Numbered from the stretch's first letter, positions 1-10,964 are shown. The stretch is DNA of 64,000 nucleotides from Amorphophallus konjac (GCA_022559845.1 CM040128.1:224053643-224117642); one strand, 5' to 3'. Program-made: numbers and translations. Notes: a model not told the origin generated them from the sequence alone.

Positions 1-453
1 GCATTTCAGAAATGTTACCTTCTTGAAGCAAGAAGGAATTTCAGAAACAGTCTGAAGGCACATGGTATATCAGAATTTCAAGGCAAATTGATTTCCTTCT
101 AAAGACATGATTCCTCATTAGCCAAACAAATCAAATTCTGAATTTTGGTACAAGACGGAGAACTTTGATCCGAGGATCACCTCACGCATGATGTTAGCTT
201 CCTGACAGACTCAATCTGTCATTTCACATAATAGCATTTGATATATCAAATATTTATTCAGTGAGAGCATGAATGGCTTGTAAGGATATGCAATTCATAT
301 ATAACAAAGTGACAGAAGGAAAACATCAGAAATGCCAATTTGACAAAGAAGAAGCAAGGTTGGGGTTTTACCATTTGAGTGTGTCTTGTTCTATTTTATT
401 GAAACCCCTTTCATTTCTCATTTATCTCAAGGCACACCTTCACCACAACTGAC

Positions 454-2580
454 TCATTTATCAAATTTTGGCACCCAAGCCTTTTTGGGTCCCTGGGGAT
501 TAGAAACATTTCTGCCAAAATATTTCTTCGACATTCTCATAGCCATCATATCATCATTCTTCATGATCCTGCAATCTTCAATAATATGTCCATGGTTTCC
601 ACAATAAAGGCATTGAGGAGAAGCAGTTTTACCAAAAGACTTCCTTTTAGAAGCAAAGGAATTTACAGATTCATTCCATCTTCTATTTTCAAAAGGTCTA
701 GATTTAACAAAATTAGACCTAACATTCATTCTAGAAGCATGGAAATCATTAGTTGTCAAAAACCAACATTCTTTCATAACATGACCTTATTTCCCACAAT
801 GAAAGCAACAAGGTGATGTGGGTCTACGAAATGAGTGACCATTGTTTGCATGATTTTTTGTAGACCATTTTTTCTTATGGGATGTAAACTTTTGAGTATG
901 AAAGACATGCACATTTCTAAATTTTCTTTAAAAATCACGCTTAACATTCATGACTTGAAAATCATCCTTTTGTTTCACAAAGCAATTATCCATCACATGC
1001 CCAAATTTGTGACAATAGAAGCATGAAACAATTTTCTTTCTTTTGAAGAAGAATTTATCTTTACATGCATTTTGATCATCGACTTTCATGACATTACACA
1101 TTCATTTCATGGCCAAACATACCACAATAGAAACATTCAACATTCGACTTTATTTTTCGCCCATTTTGAACTTTTTGAAATCTTTTTTGCATGGTGGGTT
1201 TTGTGTTGAGATTTTTCTTTTTCTCATAACCATTTAAAGAAGTTTTCTTTGGAGAAGTGGGAGGATGAGCTTTGGAGGTGATAGGAATGTCGGATGCATG
1301 AACAAAAGAGATTGTCACTTTAGATTCAAAAGAATTTTTATTGACCAGGTTGTATCCAAATCCCTCTTTTTGAAAATTCACCTTGACACCTAGTATTTTG
1401 TCTAAATTCTCATTCCCTTTGACAAATCTAAACAAGTCATTTTTTAAATTATTTATCTCTTTTTCACATGCAAGATTTTTCTCACTAAGCAAGCAATTCA
1501 CAGATTCCAAGTTTTCATTATCTTTCAAGATTTCCTTATTTTCATCATTTATGGCATACAGTTTTTCAGTTAAATTTTCAAGAACCTTCTCAGTTTCAAC
1601 AAGCTTTGAAATCTTAACAAGCAATTGTTCATTCTCAGATTTCAACAAGGAATTTTCATTTTCAAGCTTATCAAAACTCTTCATTCTACCTTCAAGCAAC
1701 GAATTCTGAATTAACATAGCACCATTTTTCTTTTTAAGATCTTCATTTTCATCCATGATACTTTTGCTATCAATTTCAGAATCAAGCAATTTCTCAAACA
1801 ACTTATCATCATCAGACAAAGAAGTTAACTTGTTTCTAAGAGATTTTTCTGTTTCTTCAAGTAATGAAATCTTAGACAACACGTGTTTGTTCTGATCAAG
1901 CAAATCATGACATTTGTTTTCAATTTCAAATGATGTATTAGATTTCCTAGCCATTTCAAGGTCTTCAGTCATGCAGTAAATCTCAACTGAAAATAATTCA
2001 ACTTTTGATTCAAGACATTCATTTTATTCTTGTATGTGTTCAATTTTTGACTCTAAGGTTTTACAGTTTTCACATGACGAATTAGCATGTAAATTATCAT
2101 CATTTTTTTTTCAATCTCTTAATTTCAGATTTGTATTTTTTGCATCTGTCATGCAAATCGGCACATGCTAATTGCCATTCTTCAATTGAGGGTTCTTCAG
2201 AATCAGAATTTACCTTACTCGAGCTTTCCTCACCATGAGCCATCAAGTATGTACCCACTTGGGAATCTTCTGGGTTTCCTTCAAATATAGCCAGTTTATC
2301 CCATAGATCTCTGGCTGACCTGCAAGAGGAGATTTGGGAAAGAACATTAGACTCTATACAATTCCTTATAAAATTCAAAGCTTGAAGATTGATTTCATTT
2401 TTTTTCATGCTTTGCACTCCATTCTCTTTTATTTGATGGAAGTTTATGTGGACCATTACATATAACTTCCCAGATTTCACGTTCTTTCATACCAAGATAG
2501 AAAGACATTTTATTTTTCTAACAAATATAATCGTGACCATCAAAACAAGGAGGAAGGGAAGACAAACAAGCATAAGACAT
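454..2580 (-). pseudogene. gag: Element A gag (UBN2-type capsid, coiled coil, CCHC knuckle array), broken
   Basis: This is the structural protein of a copia-like element, which would form the cytoplasmic particle and bind its RNA. The likely start is the ATG at 2580-2578, followed after about 20 codons by a stop. A frameshift near 2480 leads into a segment with the copia gag signature (CRSARDLWDKL). Residues encoded at 1972-1240 are Lys/Glu/Leu-rich heptad-like coiled coil, then a VNFQKEGFGY block shared with elements C and D. Four CCHC knuckles follow: near 1140 (CFYCGMFGHEMN, last Cys shifted), near 1010 (CFYCHKFGHVMDNC), near 800 (CFHCGK-stop-GHVMKEC) and 571-612 (CLYCGNHGHIIEDC). The end reads WVPK. 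Several stops and shifts make it non-functional. Confidence 0.85.
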
Positions 2581-2645
2581 GATGCTCAATGAAACTCGCC
2601 GAGAGATCACTCTAAAGGTCGTTAGACCCAAGAAATTAGAGCCGT

Positions 2646-2658
2646 GGCTCTGATACCA
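2646..2658 (-). other. Element A primer binding site (tRNA-iMet)
   Basis: The minus strand reads TGGTATCAGAGCC, the complement of the 3' end of plant initiator-Met tRNA, two bases after the LTR end. It fixes element orientation and the LTR boundary at 2661. Confidence 0.9.
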
Positions 2659-2660
2659 AT

Positions 2661-5063
2661 TGTTTGTCCCGGGTAGGTGAGCGGACAAGAAGGGGGGGTT
2701 GAATTGTCCCCTAATAAAATAGTAAATTAAAAACTAACTAAGCAAAATTAACAAGTTTTAACGAGATTGAGGAATTAACTAAACAAGGAACTGAATTCTC
2801 TCAACTTCTCCAATCTCACACGATCATACAAAGGAATATAACAATCAAACCAAACAATCCCACAAAGCAAACCACAAGACAATGGGATTTTTAAGGTGGT
2901 TCGAGACCACGATGGGCTCCTTACGTCCACCCCTTACCAAACCGCTAAGGATCCACTTGATGGATAAACCAGCACGGGGAAGACTCCCCAACACAGAGCA
3001 AAGCTCCAACACACATGGGGATAAATCCCCAACACGGAGGCGACGCTCTAACAACACACATACATGACGACACCTGCACACACACGGGGACATGCCCCAA
3101 CACACACACGTAGAGTAAATCCTGCAAACACGAGGTACAACCCCAAACACACACGGAGACGGAGTCTCCAACACGATCCGATAACTGAATCACAAACACA
3201 TACACACACACTGTAACAAACGCAACACAACGACACACACGACCGCACGTAGGCGATCAAACACGAACGTATACACAGACGGTCATACACACAAATATCT
3301 CTAATGTTCGGAATATAACACGAATGATCACATCATGCTAAACCCAAAATATAGAACATGGAGCACATCACAAAGAACAGATAGAAGATGTGAAAATGAT
3401 CCCCCTTTGTTTTCCAAGGCCGAATGATGATGTTCTTGAATGCTCAGGTCGGAGGTAAGTCGGATGAAGATGATTCTTGCGTCCACTTGATCTTCTCGTC
3501 GATTCGCTTCTTTTCTTCTTCTTCCACGGGCTCCAAATCCTCTGGATGTAGATCAAATCTCCTCCACAATAGCCTCTCCTTCCTTTCTCCTTTCCTTCAC
3601 CTGCAAGATAGAACAAAATGAACACATTAGGGTTGAGACTTGTGAAATTCGTAGCTCTCATATGCATACAAATAGGAGACATTAAAAGACTAGTATAGCC
3701 CTTCTAGAAACCTCCAAAATGACCCCCAATAGGTCTCCCACCAACCCAAGGGTAAAGGGGTAAGAGTTAGGCACAAGTTGACTTGGTTTAGATGGGTTTC
3801 GGAACCACGTTTTTGAGTTTTCGTCGCTGTCGGTTGACCTACACGGGTCTGGCAGTTGATCGGAATTTTACAAACTGAAATCTCCCATTTCTGGGAATTT
3901 CGATCAACCGGAGCTACAGGGTCGATCGACCGCCAGCTATAGTAAATTCCAGACTAATATATTTTAGCCCCAAACTCCATTGCAACCCTTCCAAACTCTG
4001 TGACATCAAACTCCTTTGATCTTGGAGGGATTATACAAAGAATTTAACCTGCAAAACCATAATAAAAATGATTAGAACTTTAGCTTAATAATCCATATGA
4101 TAAATGCATGAATTACATGTATGAAATCCGATGAACTCGGTGCATATGAACACTTTGAGTACCATTCAGCCAAATCTACCAAGGTTCACATGAGATTCAA
4201 GCTTGAGCACTAACAACTCATTTCTTCCAAGATTTGCATGATGAAATCAAACATCTAAAATAGTCTCAAAGCCCTATAAAGAATATGCATGGAGTGCATT
4301 CAAAACCATACATAAAAGGCTATTGAAACTTCATTCCATATCACAACTTCAAGCACATAGGAGCCCAATCTTTCTAAACACGACTCACTTTCTTAAGCCA
4401 TGCATTTTAGAGAAATATGAGCATATACAAGAGGCATGTAGAAAGTCTTATAAATTCATGACCCAAATCTCATATGGAGGAAACATGAAACACATTCTCA
4501 ACCCATCAAATCCTCAACTAGAGATGTGATCATTTTGACATGCATATAAGCAACACATGTGAGCATCATGAAATCCAATTTCACCAAAGTTCACATGAGT
4601 TAGCTTAAACAACTTCAAGCACACATTAAGCACATTCACTTGAATTGACAAAACCAAATGACCATGAGTCCACATAATGAGTATCCAAGACTTTGAAAAC
4701 TTATTTGATGAAATGTATGAAACATAGAAAGAGTCGATGTAATGCAATGAGAAAGGTAACTCCCTTTTTGAAGAAGAACTTCATTGATGCACTCCTTTGA
4801 GTTCCAAAACATGAACCATAGTTTTGATCCTACAAACCAATATATATAGCATGAGATCATTAAACACTAAGGATTCATATGACTTTCAAGTGTGAACCTT
4901 GAAGTCATCTGTTAACTCATCAACCAAGATGCATACATGTTGCTCAATGAAACATACACAGGTATGCTCAATGAGGCATTCAGCCCAAGCACAAACGTTT
5001 TGTTATCATTAAAACCAAACACCAAACAAGACACAATTGTTTTGTTATCATTAAAACCAAACA
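2661..5063 (-). repeat. Element A 5' LTR
   Basis: The LTR is bounded on the left by the primer site (plus strand TGTTTGTCCC at 2661) and on the right by CCAAACA at 5063, giving TG...CA ends on the minus strand. The last 26 bases of the right end are repeated 42 bp inward (4997-5022 and 5039-5064), so the true terminus could be either copy. Part of it (about 2880-2980) matches the LTR of element C at 55265-55360. It holds a hairpin array (2951-3169) and, near 3820-3940, several GGTCGA/GATCGACC-type repeats. No strong TATA box was picked out. Confidence 0.75.
2951..3169 (-). repeat. Hairpin array in element A LTR leader
   Basis: At least six short hairpins follow each other, separated by AACACACA-like spacers. 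Arms: ATCCA/TGGAT (2951-2965), GGGGA/TCCCC (2976-2989), GAGC/GCTC (2996-3006), GGGGAT/ATCCCC (3017-3030), GGAG/CTCT with one wobble (3036-3049), GGGG/CCCC (3086-3098), GGAGAC/GTCTCC (3155-3169). Loops are 2-6 nt. The array lies 290-510 bp before the LTR 3' end, so it is probably transcribed. Confidence 0.7.
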
Positions 5064-5554
5064 CTAGGTGATGCAACAATCTCCTGCAACATCACGAACC
5101 ACCACCGGGTACCCAAACGCGCGAACGAGCCGTCACGCCTCCCCTGCCTCGATCCTCATCCCATCCTCACGCTCCTCGCCCACACGCCATCTCCACCTCG
5201 CCCGCCTCCGCCTCCGTCGGCCGCCCGAAGAAGAGGGGGAGAGAAAGAGAAGAGAGAGGGAGAGAATGAGAGAATGAGAGAAAGCGAGGGGGTGGGGGGT
5301 TTAAATAGAAAACCAATTCAGAATTCTAAAAATCCAGAAATTCCAAAATTATGGAAAAATACTCCCCACGATCCTCGAAAAATGCACAACACGCCTGCAA
5401 CATCCCGGAGCCTGACAACACGTCGGTTCACCTTGCACAGGGTTCCGAAGGCTCGATAGCTAAAAACCTGAGTAAAGCACAAAACGTATTCTGTGACTCA
5501 CAAAGGTGCTCCGAAATCCACAGATTCAGATCCAAAAAAATCCGGGGTGTTACA
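5064..5554 (-). repeat. Chromovirus-type LTR fragment (U3 and leader start)
   Basis: The right end reads CCGGGGTGTTACA, so on the minus strand the LTR starts TGTAACACCCCGG, usual for chromoviruses. About 250 bp in lies a TATA-like TATTTAAA (5300-5307), next to a GAGA-rich tract (5220-5285) and a GC-rich stretch. This order (TATA, GAGA tract, GC-rich leader) matches the LTR of element E in the same orientation. The rest of the LTR is cut off by element A. A possible 5-bp target flank, AAATT, follows at 5555. Confidence 0.65.
5300..5307 (-). promoter_or_regulatory. TATA-like box in the chromovirus LTR fragment
   Basis: The minus strand reads TATTTAAA about 250 bp after the LTR start, a usual distance for a U3 promoter. 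Weak consensus. Confidence 0.4.
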
Positions 5555-7437
5555 AAATTGTTCATCTGATTAGATCGGTGGGTTGTTTTTTTAAATTTGC
5601 GTCTTCTAGCTTGACGCGTATTAGAAGAATCTGCGCTTTTCGACAAGGTCGCAGCTTAATATGCATCAACTAGCTGGCCGACGTGATTTGTTTGTTAATT
5701 ATTTTTATTTATTTGAAATTTATGTGAATTAACGTCCATGAGCCAGACGTGTATTTAAAGATTCTACACCTCTCTATGGAATCACATATTAACATGTGTC
5801 TGCACCATTGACGTTATTTACTATCTAATTTTAGAAAATCAGATATTTAAAGAAATTAACATCTTATATAGTAGACACTATTTTAAGAATTGACGATAAC
5901 TATTCCTGACACGAATTCTTTCAATAGAGTTTGAACAAGGTTTTATCCAATATCGTAGATTGTTGGCACTATGGTCTCAAGGCTAAGACATAGTCCTTGT
6001 TTTATTGTTTCCTACGTTATACACCTTAATTCTTGGGGAAGGAAGGACCTTCCGTCGGAATCCCACTCTGGATTGAAAATTCTTTCTCTAAGGCCTCCGT
6101 AAGACCCCGACATCGAATGATTCCCTCTTCAATCAGTGGGCTGGTTGTACCCTAAAAACCTAGCCATGTTTTGGTCATGTCACTCTGAAGAAACATGACT
6201 CCTGGCCTTCATAGAGCGCCATATTGGGTGTTCTGTGAGTGTCTAGAATTTGAGGCACCCTATCCAGACGCTATTGAATTGGCGACTGGTGTAGTGGTCA
6301 CGTATTCCTTGAATTGGTATCCGTGGTAATGATGTGAATTCTTCGTGCCTATACTGTTCAGAGAATTTGCAACATGAGCAGTGGACGCAAATTCTTTAAA
6401 GTCATGGCGGCCTGTGTGGACGCCAATTGTCCCAGATTCTTGCGATTGGTGGGTTTTATTGATATTTCCTCTAATTCATGTCTACGTAATTGTCTAATCC
6501 TTGGAGTCTAAAAAAATCTTGATCTTCTAAACTATCATACTAAAAGCTTGGTTCTTGGAATTCTATTGGCCATTAATTGACGTGGAACTTGTCTAGAACT
6601 TACATGGGGCCATGGGTCCAAAATGATACTCAACGCTAGAACGTAAAGTGAAAGGGGTCCGGATCTGATCCCAGGGGTGAGGCAAATCCCAGACATATAC
6701 TGGTACTATGATTGATCAGGTGTGGCATTGCACCAAATGAAAAGCAAGATTGATCTATGACATTTTCACAATTGACATGACTCGAATGACATGTGATACT
6801 TGACATGGCTCGGAATGGGTAAACTCGATATTCAAATTCTTGTGTATGACCAATTCCGCAACAATGTTCTCGTGTTATGCTCTCGTGAATATGAGTACCA
6901 TATCTTGTTATCGGATTTCGTGATATCACCTCTTCATGATTGCCCTTTTTGAAATATGTACTCTTGGAAACTTATCTCTTGATTATTGTCCTATCTCTTG
7001 CTAACTATAGTTCTGGTTATCTATCTACTTTCTCATAGCATGCATATTCATGTTAAGTTGTTAATCACTTAAAGATAGCTTGGTTCTAGAGATTTAAGAC
7101 CTACTGAGCTTTCACTCAGATAGTGTTTTCCAATGTTTTTCAGGTAATCACGAAGATGAATTTATCTAAGATGGGCAAGGGCAAGAGTGAAGAGAACTCC
7201 AATAACTTTGATGAACCTTGCAGTCACGTGTCTAGTCTAGCTAGTTGAGAGTCTCTTGTAATTTTTCCCTTTATTAAGTTTGTTAGTCCGAGTCAAATTG
7301 TAATAAAATTATATTTAGAATTTTAATGAGATTATGTTTCTATCTATTCCTGGTCTTATGGTTTTCTCTGATTGTCATGATTGTTTCGGTGCCACGTTCC
7401 GAGCAAAATTTCGCTGCTATTAGTTCAGGGCGTGACA
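5555..7437 (+). repeat. LTR H: 3' part of a chromovirus-type LTR
   Basis: The segment ends in GGGCGTGACA (compare CGGGATGTGACA at the end of the F LTR). It carries two features in the same order as in F: the AAGGCCTCCGTAAGAC ... GGCTGGTTGTACC motif (6090-6151), and CTACTGAG-hairpin-TTTTTCAGG (7101-7143). A further stretch resembles F around the GTGTCTAGTC motif. No primer site follows at 7438, so it is a 3' LTR, solo LTR or remnant. Its left part is displaced by the nested fragment and element A. No coding potential is seen. Confidence 0.55.
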
Positions 7438-8792
7438 AGAGCCGAATATCTGAAGGCTCACCGGTCAGATCGGTCCCAAAACCAATGTCTCACCGATCAC
7501 CGCCAACACCCATGGGACACTTCACAATCGACCACTTGGGACATCAAAGTCCAAAATCTACAATACATAATATCACTCGCTGGACACGCATCGGCTACCG
7601 AAAACCATCCGCCGGCCGTCGATCACACATTGACCAAAAGTCTTCTGACCACAATCCTCTTCTACTTCTCTGTAGGACCACCAACTAGTCCCTTCGAACA
7701 CTGGCCACTCAATGCTTGGCACCATCTTGATCCTTCCTGGCCAACTGGCCAATTTCAGCTTTGTGAAAGGCAGGAGAACAACGCGGTAACTCACGCGAAT
7801 CTCAAACTCCTCAATCACATTAATCTTGGGTGTGCCACCTCAACTCCTTTCCAATGGTGAGGCCCCATCTTGCATCACACTTTGGGGGATTCTTTCATCG
7901 GAGAGACAGTTCTACACTTAACAACTCCACAGTTCCACCTGAACGGCTAACTGATGACAACCAACACCCAGCGCCCACACGTACAATCTCCTTGCACAGC
8001 TCCTTCCAAGCCAGGGGAACACCACAATTCTGATAGTGGCACCACCAGATGCACCGAGTTCCAAACTCTCCCAATTCTTGTTATAGCCACGCTCCTCATC
8101 CACAACCATCATATCACTTGACCGGTCCCGAATATCAGGCCTATCGAACAATCGGCGCACTAGACCATTTATCCTCGGGGCGCTAAAATAGGGTCTTCTC
8201 TCACTATCAACACCTCTCATTCCTCAGGTCTACCCTTGCAATATTCACACTGATGGAGGTTGGTCAAATCACTAGCTCAACTCTGAGCACGCACACATGT
8301 GCCATATAACTAGTATGAATGACAGCGTTCTGCCCCCACTACCAATCACCAAGTGACTCTACTTCGAGCCACGTGATGCAATTCACGAGAAGACTGGCAC
8401 AAAAAATGTACTCATCCAACAACTTGTAGGTGCCAAAAGTGCGTCCGCGTACAAACGTGCGATGAGCGTTGGCGTGTGTCCTCCCGAACTTGTGCTGCTG
8501 CTACCTACAGTGCACAGGTTAGAAAGAAAGAGATAGAGTGATCGCCAGAGACTATTACCTGAGCCTCACAGGATGAAGATCATGGATGCCTTAGGAACGA
8601 GAGAATGTGAGTTCTTCTGTCCTCGCTCTCGACTGGCTAAGAACGTGGAGCTCTACGAGTCGATGATGAAGTTCCTGCAAGTTAACCAGCAAATAGAAAG
8701 AAAAAACCAATTAGACTGTGATATTGTAGTATATGCTCAAACTAAAAGGGAAACATGCAAATGGTGGTGATCGTACCGGGGAGGGGGGTGGA
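7438..8792. other. Unclassified sequence, no gene recognised
   Basis: This stretch is more GC-rich than its flanks. On the minus strand two open frames (8220-7918 and 7818-7573) have protein-like composition but no motif I recognise. A short plus frame at 8573-8770 also lacks known motifs. No LTR ends, primer site or TIRs were seen. It could be a decayed retroelement leader or a host gene fragment. Confidence 0.4.
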
Positions 8793-8827
8793 AAGGCGGA
8801 TGGTCGAGACTTTTGACCATCCGCCTT
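8793..8827. repeat. Perfect 13-bp inverted repeat
   Basis: Arms AAGGCGGATGGTC (8793-8805) and GACCATCCGCCTT (8815-8827) with a 9-nt loop. It stands at the left edge of the GC-rich hairpin cluster. Confidence 0.85.
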
Positions 8828-8972
8828 CCCTATGTTTTGGGTTGAAAAACCTCTTTAAAATAGGGAGGTAGGAAGATCTAGTATGCATGCAATGCATTAA
8901 AATAGGAAGGGACGTAGCAATATAAGGAACAAGGGAAAAAAGGACGGGGTTTGCCCATCAACCAACAGAGGG

Positions 8973-9550
8973 CGGCCACATGTGTGGCCGTTCAGAGGGG
9001 GTGGGCGGCCATGTCAATGGCCGCCCCCTGCAACTGGGCTCCTCAGTCGCGGGGCTCTTCAACGGCGGGTTCTGCTGCTAGGGGAAGGTCGGGGAAGGTG
9101 CTCTCGTGCTCACAGCTCTCTCTGGGCCTCGAACTACTAGCCTCTTTTCCTCACAAATGTCCAACCCCCCTCCGTGAGAAAATGTCCAACCCCCCTCCGT
9201 GAGAAAATGTCCAACCCCCCTCCTCACCTGGTTCGGAATGGGGTTTTGTATCTGGAGGGAATTCCCTCCAGGAAAACCATTCGAAAATAGAGTACGTGTG
9301 AGGCTACGTGAGTCTCGATCCTCCCGGGGTGGGAGCAGTTTCGGAGGACGTGCCCGGAGTCTGGCTGCCCTGGAATGGGCTGGGCGGCCAGGTGTCTGGC
9401 TGCCCAGGGGTGTAGGAGGCCAAGGCTTTGGCCTTCCAGGGATCAATGCATGTAACTAAAAGAATCATTAATAGCACCTCAAAAAATCACCTCAGGGGCT
9501 CACGCCCCCGAACCCCCGACCTTATGGGCAGGGGGGCGCTGCCCCCCTGC
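8973..9550. repeat. GC-rich hairpin cluster, probably part of an unidentified LTR
   Basis: Five strong hairpins occur in 580 bp: CGGCCAC/GTGGCCG (8973-8990), GGGCGGCCAT/ATGGCCGCCC (9003-9026), GGGCGGCCAG/CTGGCTGCCC with one wobble (9382-9405), AGGCCAA/TTGGCCT (9417-9434) and GCAGGGGGGC/GCCCCCCTGC (9528-9550, 3-nt loop). The first three share a GGCGGCCA core. GC-rich stems of the last type are common near LTR ends. No coding region is supported. Confidence 0.6.
9155..9222 (+). repeat. 25-bp tandem repeat, almost 3 copies
   Basis: A unit starting AAATGTCCAACCCCCCTCC begins at 9155, 9180 and 9205. The copies look identical apart from the truncated third. Confidence 0.9.
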
Positions 9551-10010
9551 AACCCCCCGCTAACTTACCGCGAAGTTGGATCCGCGAAGGGACAAGGTGG
9601 AGTCTACCTTAGATAAGGATGAGGCTCCACACAACCAATCAACCAAGAAGAAAGTATCACTACTATGATGGCTAGACAAGGTCCACGGGATGTCCGAAAT
9701 TAGGAATCTACAAATGCCCCTCCGGAACGCCCATTTTGCAGGGGAGCCCGACAGACTGATCGATGGGTGTTTCGGTAAAGAAACAAGCCTAATAAGGACA
9801 TCCCGCTCAAGGAGATTCTTGAGCTGAGATTGAGTTTTACATAAGAACGGACAAGCATAATGGGACATGAGAGGTCACTCAAAAGAGGAGGAAGGAAGGA
9901 AAATTGATCTAAGAGGACTTGTATCTACAGTCGCGTGGGACCCCCTAGCATAACACTGCGGGAGAGAAGGTTCTTCTCCCTAATTTTAGGAGGAAGGAAG
10001 GAAAATTGAT
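9551..10010. other. Unclassified junction sequence with a 24-bp direct repeat
   Basis: No gene or element end is recognised. A 24-bp word (AGGAGGAAGGAAGGAAAATT plus GATC) occurs at 9886-9909 and again at 9988-10011, and the recognisable 5' LTR of element B starts right after the second copy. The segment lies where the left part of B's LTR and the remainder of C's 3' LTR would be expected, so it marks a rearrangement. Confidence 0.5.
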
Positions 10011-10938
10011 CATACGCGCAGCACACTTTTGTTCTTCCCTAATTTTCACCATCTTCTGATCTTCTTCTCCCTCTACACGCTTCACGAAACTTCTTTTTTT
10101 TCTCTAATCTTCAACTTTCTCTTCTATCACTTCTCTAATTCTCTCTGGTTTCAAAGTTATTTCACTTCTAATCTCGCTCTATTTTTATTATGTCTATTTT
10201 ACTAGTTTTAAACTCCCTTTCTTCTCTTCTATCTATCTCTCCCTCCTCTATTTTCATCTAAACATCCCTAAGACGGATTTTCTACTTCGGTGCTCTAAAG
10301 GTGTTGTCTATCTCCACGGCGGGGCAATCTCGCTCTATTTTTATTATGTCTATTTTACTAGTTTTAAACTCCCTTCCTTCTCTTCTATCTATCTCTCCCT
10401 CCTCTATTTTCATCTAAACATCCCTAAGACGGATTTTCTACTTCGGTGCTCTAAAGGTGTTGTCTATCTCCACGGCGGGGCGGTCTCCTCAAAGGCTCGG
10501 CATGGCGATTTGGCGGCGCTATTCTTCATTATCTTTGCTCATTTCTTCCTTTTCCCCTTAGCTTATTCAAGTTGTAATTTTTAGCTTTCATAGATGTTGT
10601 ACCCTTCTCTTAGTAATAAAAGTTGATTTTGTGTAATTGTTCTTTTATTTTCTCTTTCTATCTCTTTCTAAATTTTCCTCTTAACCCTCTCAAATTCTTT
10701 AGATAGATTTATTTTTAGTTTTAAGTTCATGCAATTTTATTCTCCTTTAGTTTAAACGCACTAAAAAGTTCGATTTTTAAAACATAAGAATTTTTTCCAA
10801 CTTGTTTAAAAGAAATATTTCCTTTCCGTGGGATCGACCCGTTCTTACCACTCTACTTATATTTAATATATTTTTAGTTAGTGAGTGCGATTATTTTTGA
10901 AATTGTGGCACACCTTTTAACGACGAGTTTTGTGCACA
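10011..10938 (+). repeat. Element B 5' LTR (3' portion only)
   Basis: It aligns by eye to 20602-21376 of the 3' LTR, from CATACGCGCA to the terminal TTGTGCACA. About 1.3-1.5 kb of the LTR start, including the TATA region, is missing. It contains a 156-bp tandem duplication absent from the 3' LTR. Confidence 0.85.
10170..10481 (+). repeat. 156-bp tandem duplication in the B 5' LTR
   Basis: Copies 10170-10325 and 10326-10481 both run from AATCTCGCTCTATTTTTATT to CCACGGCGGGGC and are nearly identical. The matching stretch of the 3' LTR (about 20764-20918) is single. Confidence 0.9.
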
Positions 10939-10946
10939 TTAATTTT

Positions 10947-10964
10947 TGGCAACGTTGTCGTGGA
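10947..10964 (+). other. Element B primer binding site
   Basis: TGGCAACGTTGTCGTGGA follows the LTR end by 8 nt. It resembles the TGGCGCCGTTGCCGGGGA primer site common in Athila-like elements, usually assigned to tRNA-Asp, with several C-to-T type changes. Confidence 0.7.

Larger units (their letters stand above)
1..5063 (-). mobile_element. Element A: SIRE-like Ty1/copia retrotransposon, 5' part (LTR + gag)
   Basis: Reading on the minus strand, a 2.4 kb LTR (5063 to 2661) is followed by an initiator-Met primer site, a degraded gag with CCHC knuckles and the start of a 3' region that leaves the window at base 1. Gag ends in a WVPK motif and the LTR begins TGTTTGGTTTTAATGATAAC, both usual for SIRE/Maximus copia elements. 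Bases 1-453 match by eye the non-coding stretch after gag in element D (a TGGTAAAACCCC motif). Pol cannot be judged because the 3' half lies outside. The element sits inside an older chromovirus LTR fragment on its right. Confidence 0.85.

Noticed and set aside
2845..3290. Overlapping Cys/Val-rich minus-strand open frames
   Set aside because: They translate ACAC/GTGT-rich spacers of the hairpin array in A's LTR; three frames are open at once and none has a domain.
7326..7860. Plus-strand frames of 120 and 159 codons
   Set aside because: The first begins inside LTR H and crosses its end; the second has low-specificity composition and no motif, so not called a gene.
9078..9446. 122-codon minus frame, Pro/Arg-rich
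   Set aside because: It spans the 25-bp tandem repeats and hairpins of a GC-rich block.
9551..9990. Possible organelle DNA insertion
   Set aside because: The texture differs from the flanks, but no organelle gene or rRNA/tRNA is recognised; without a search it cannot be supported.
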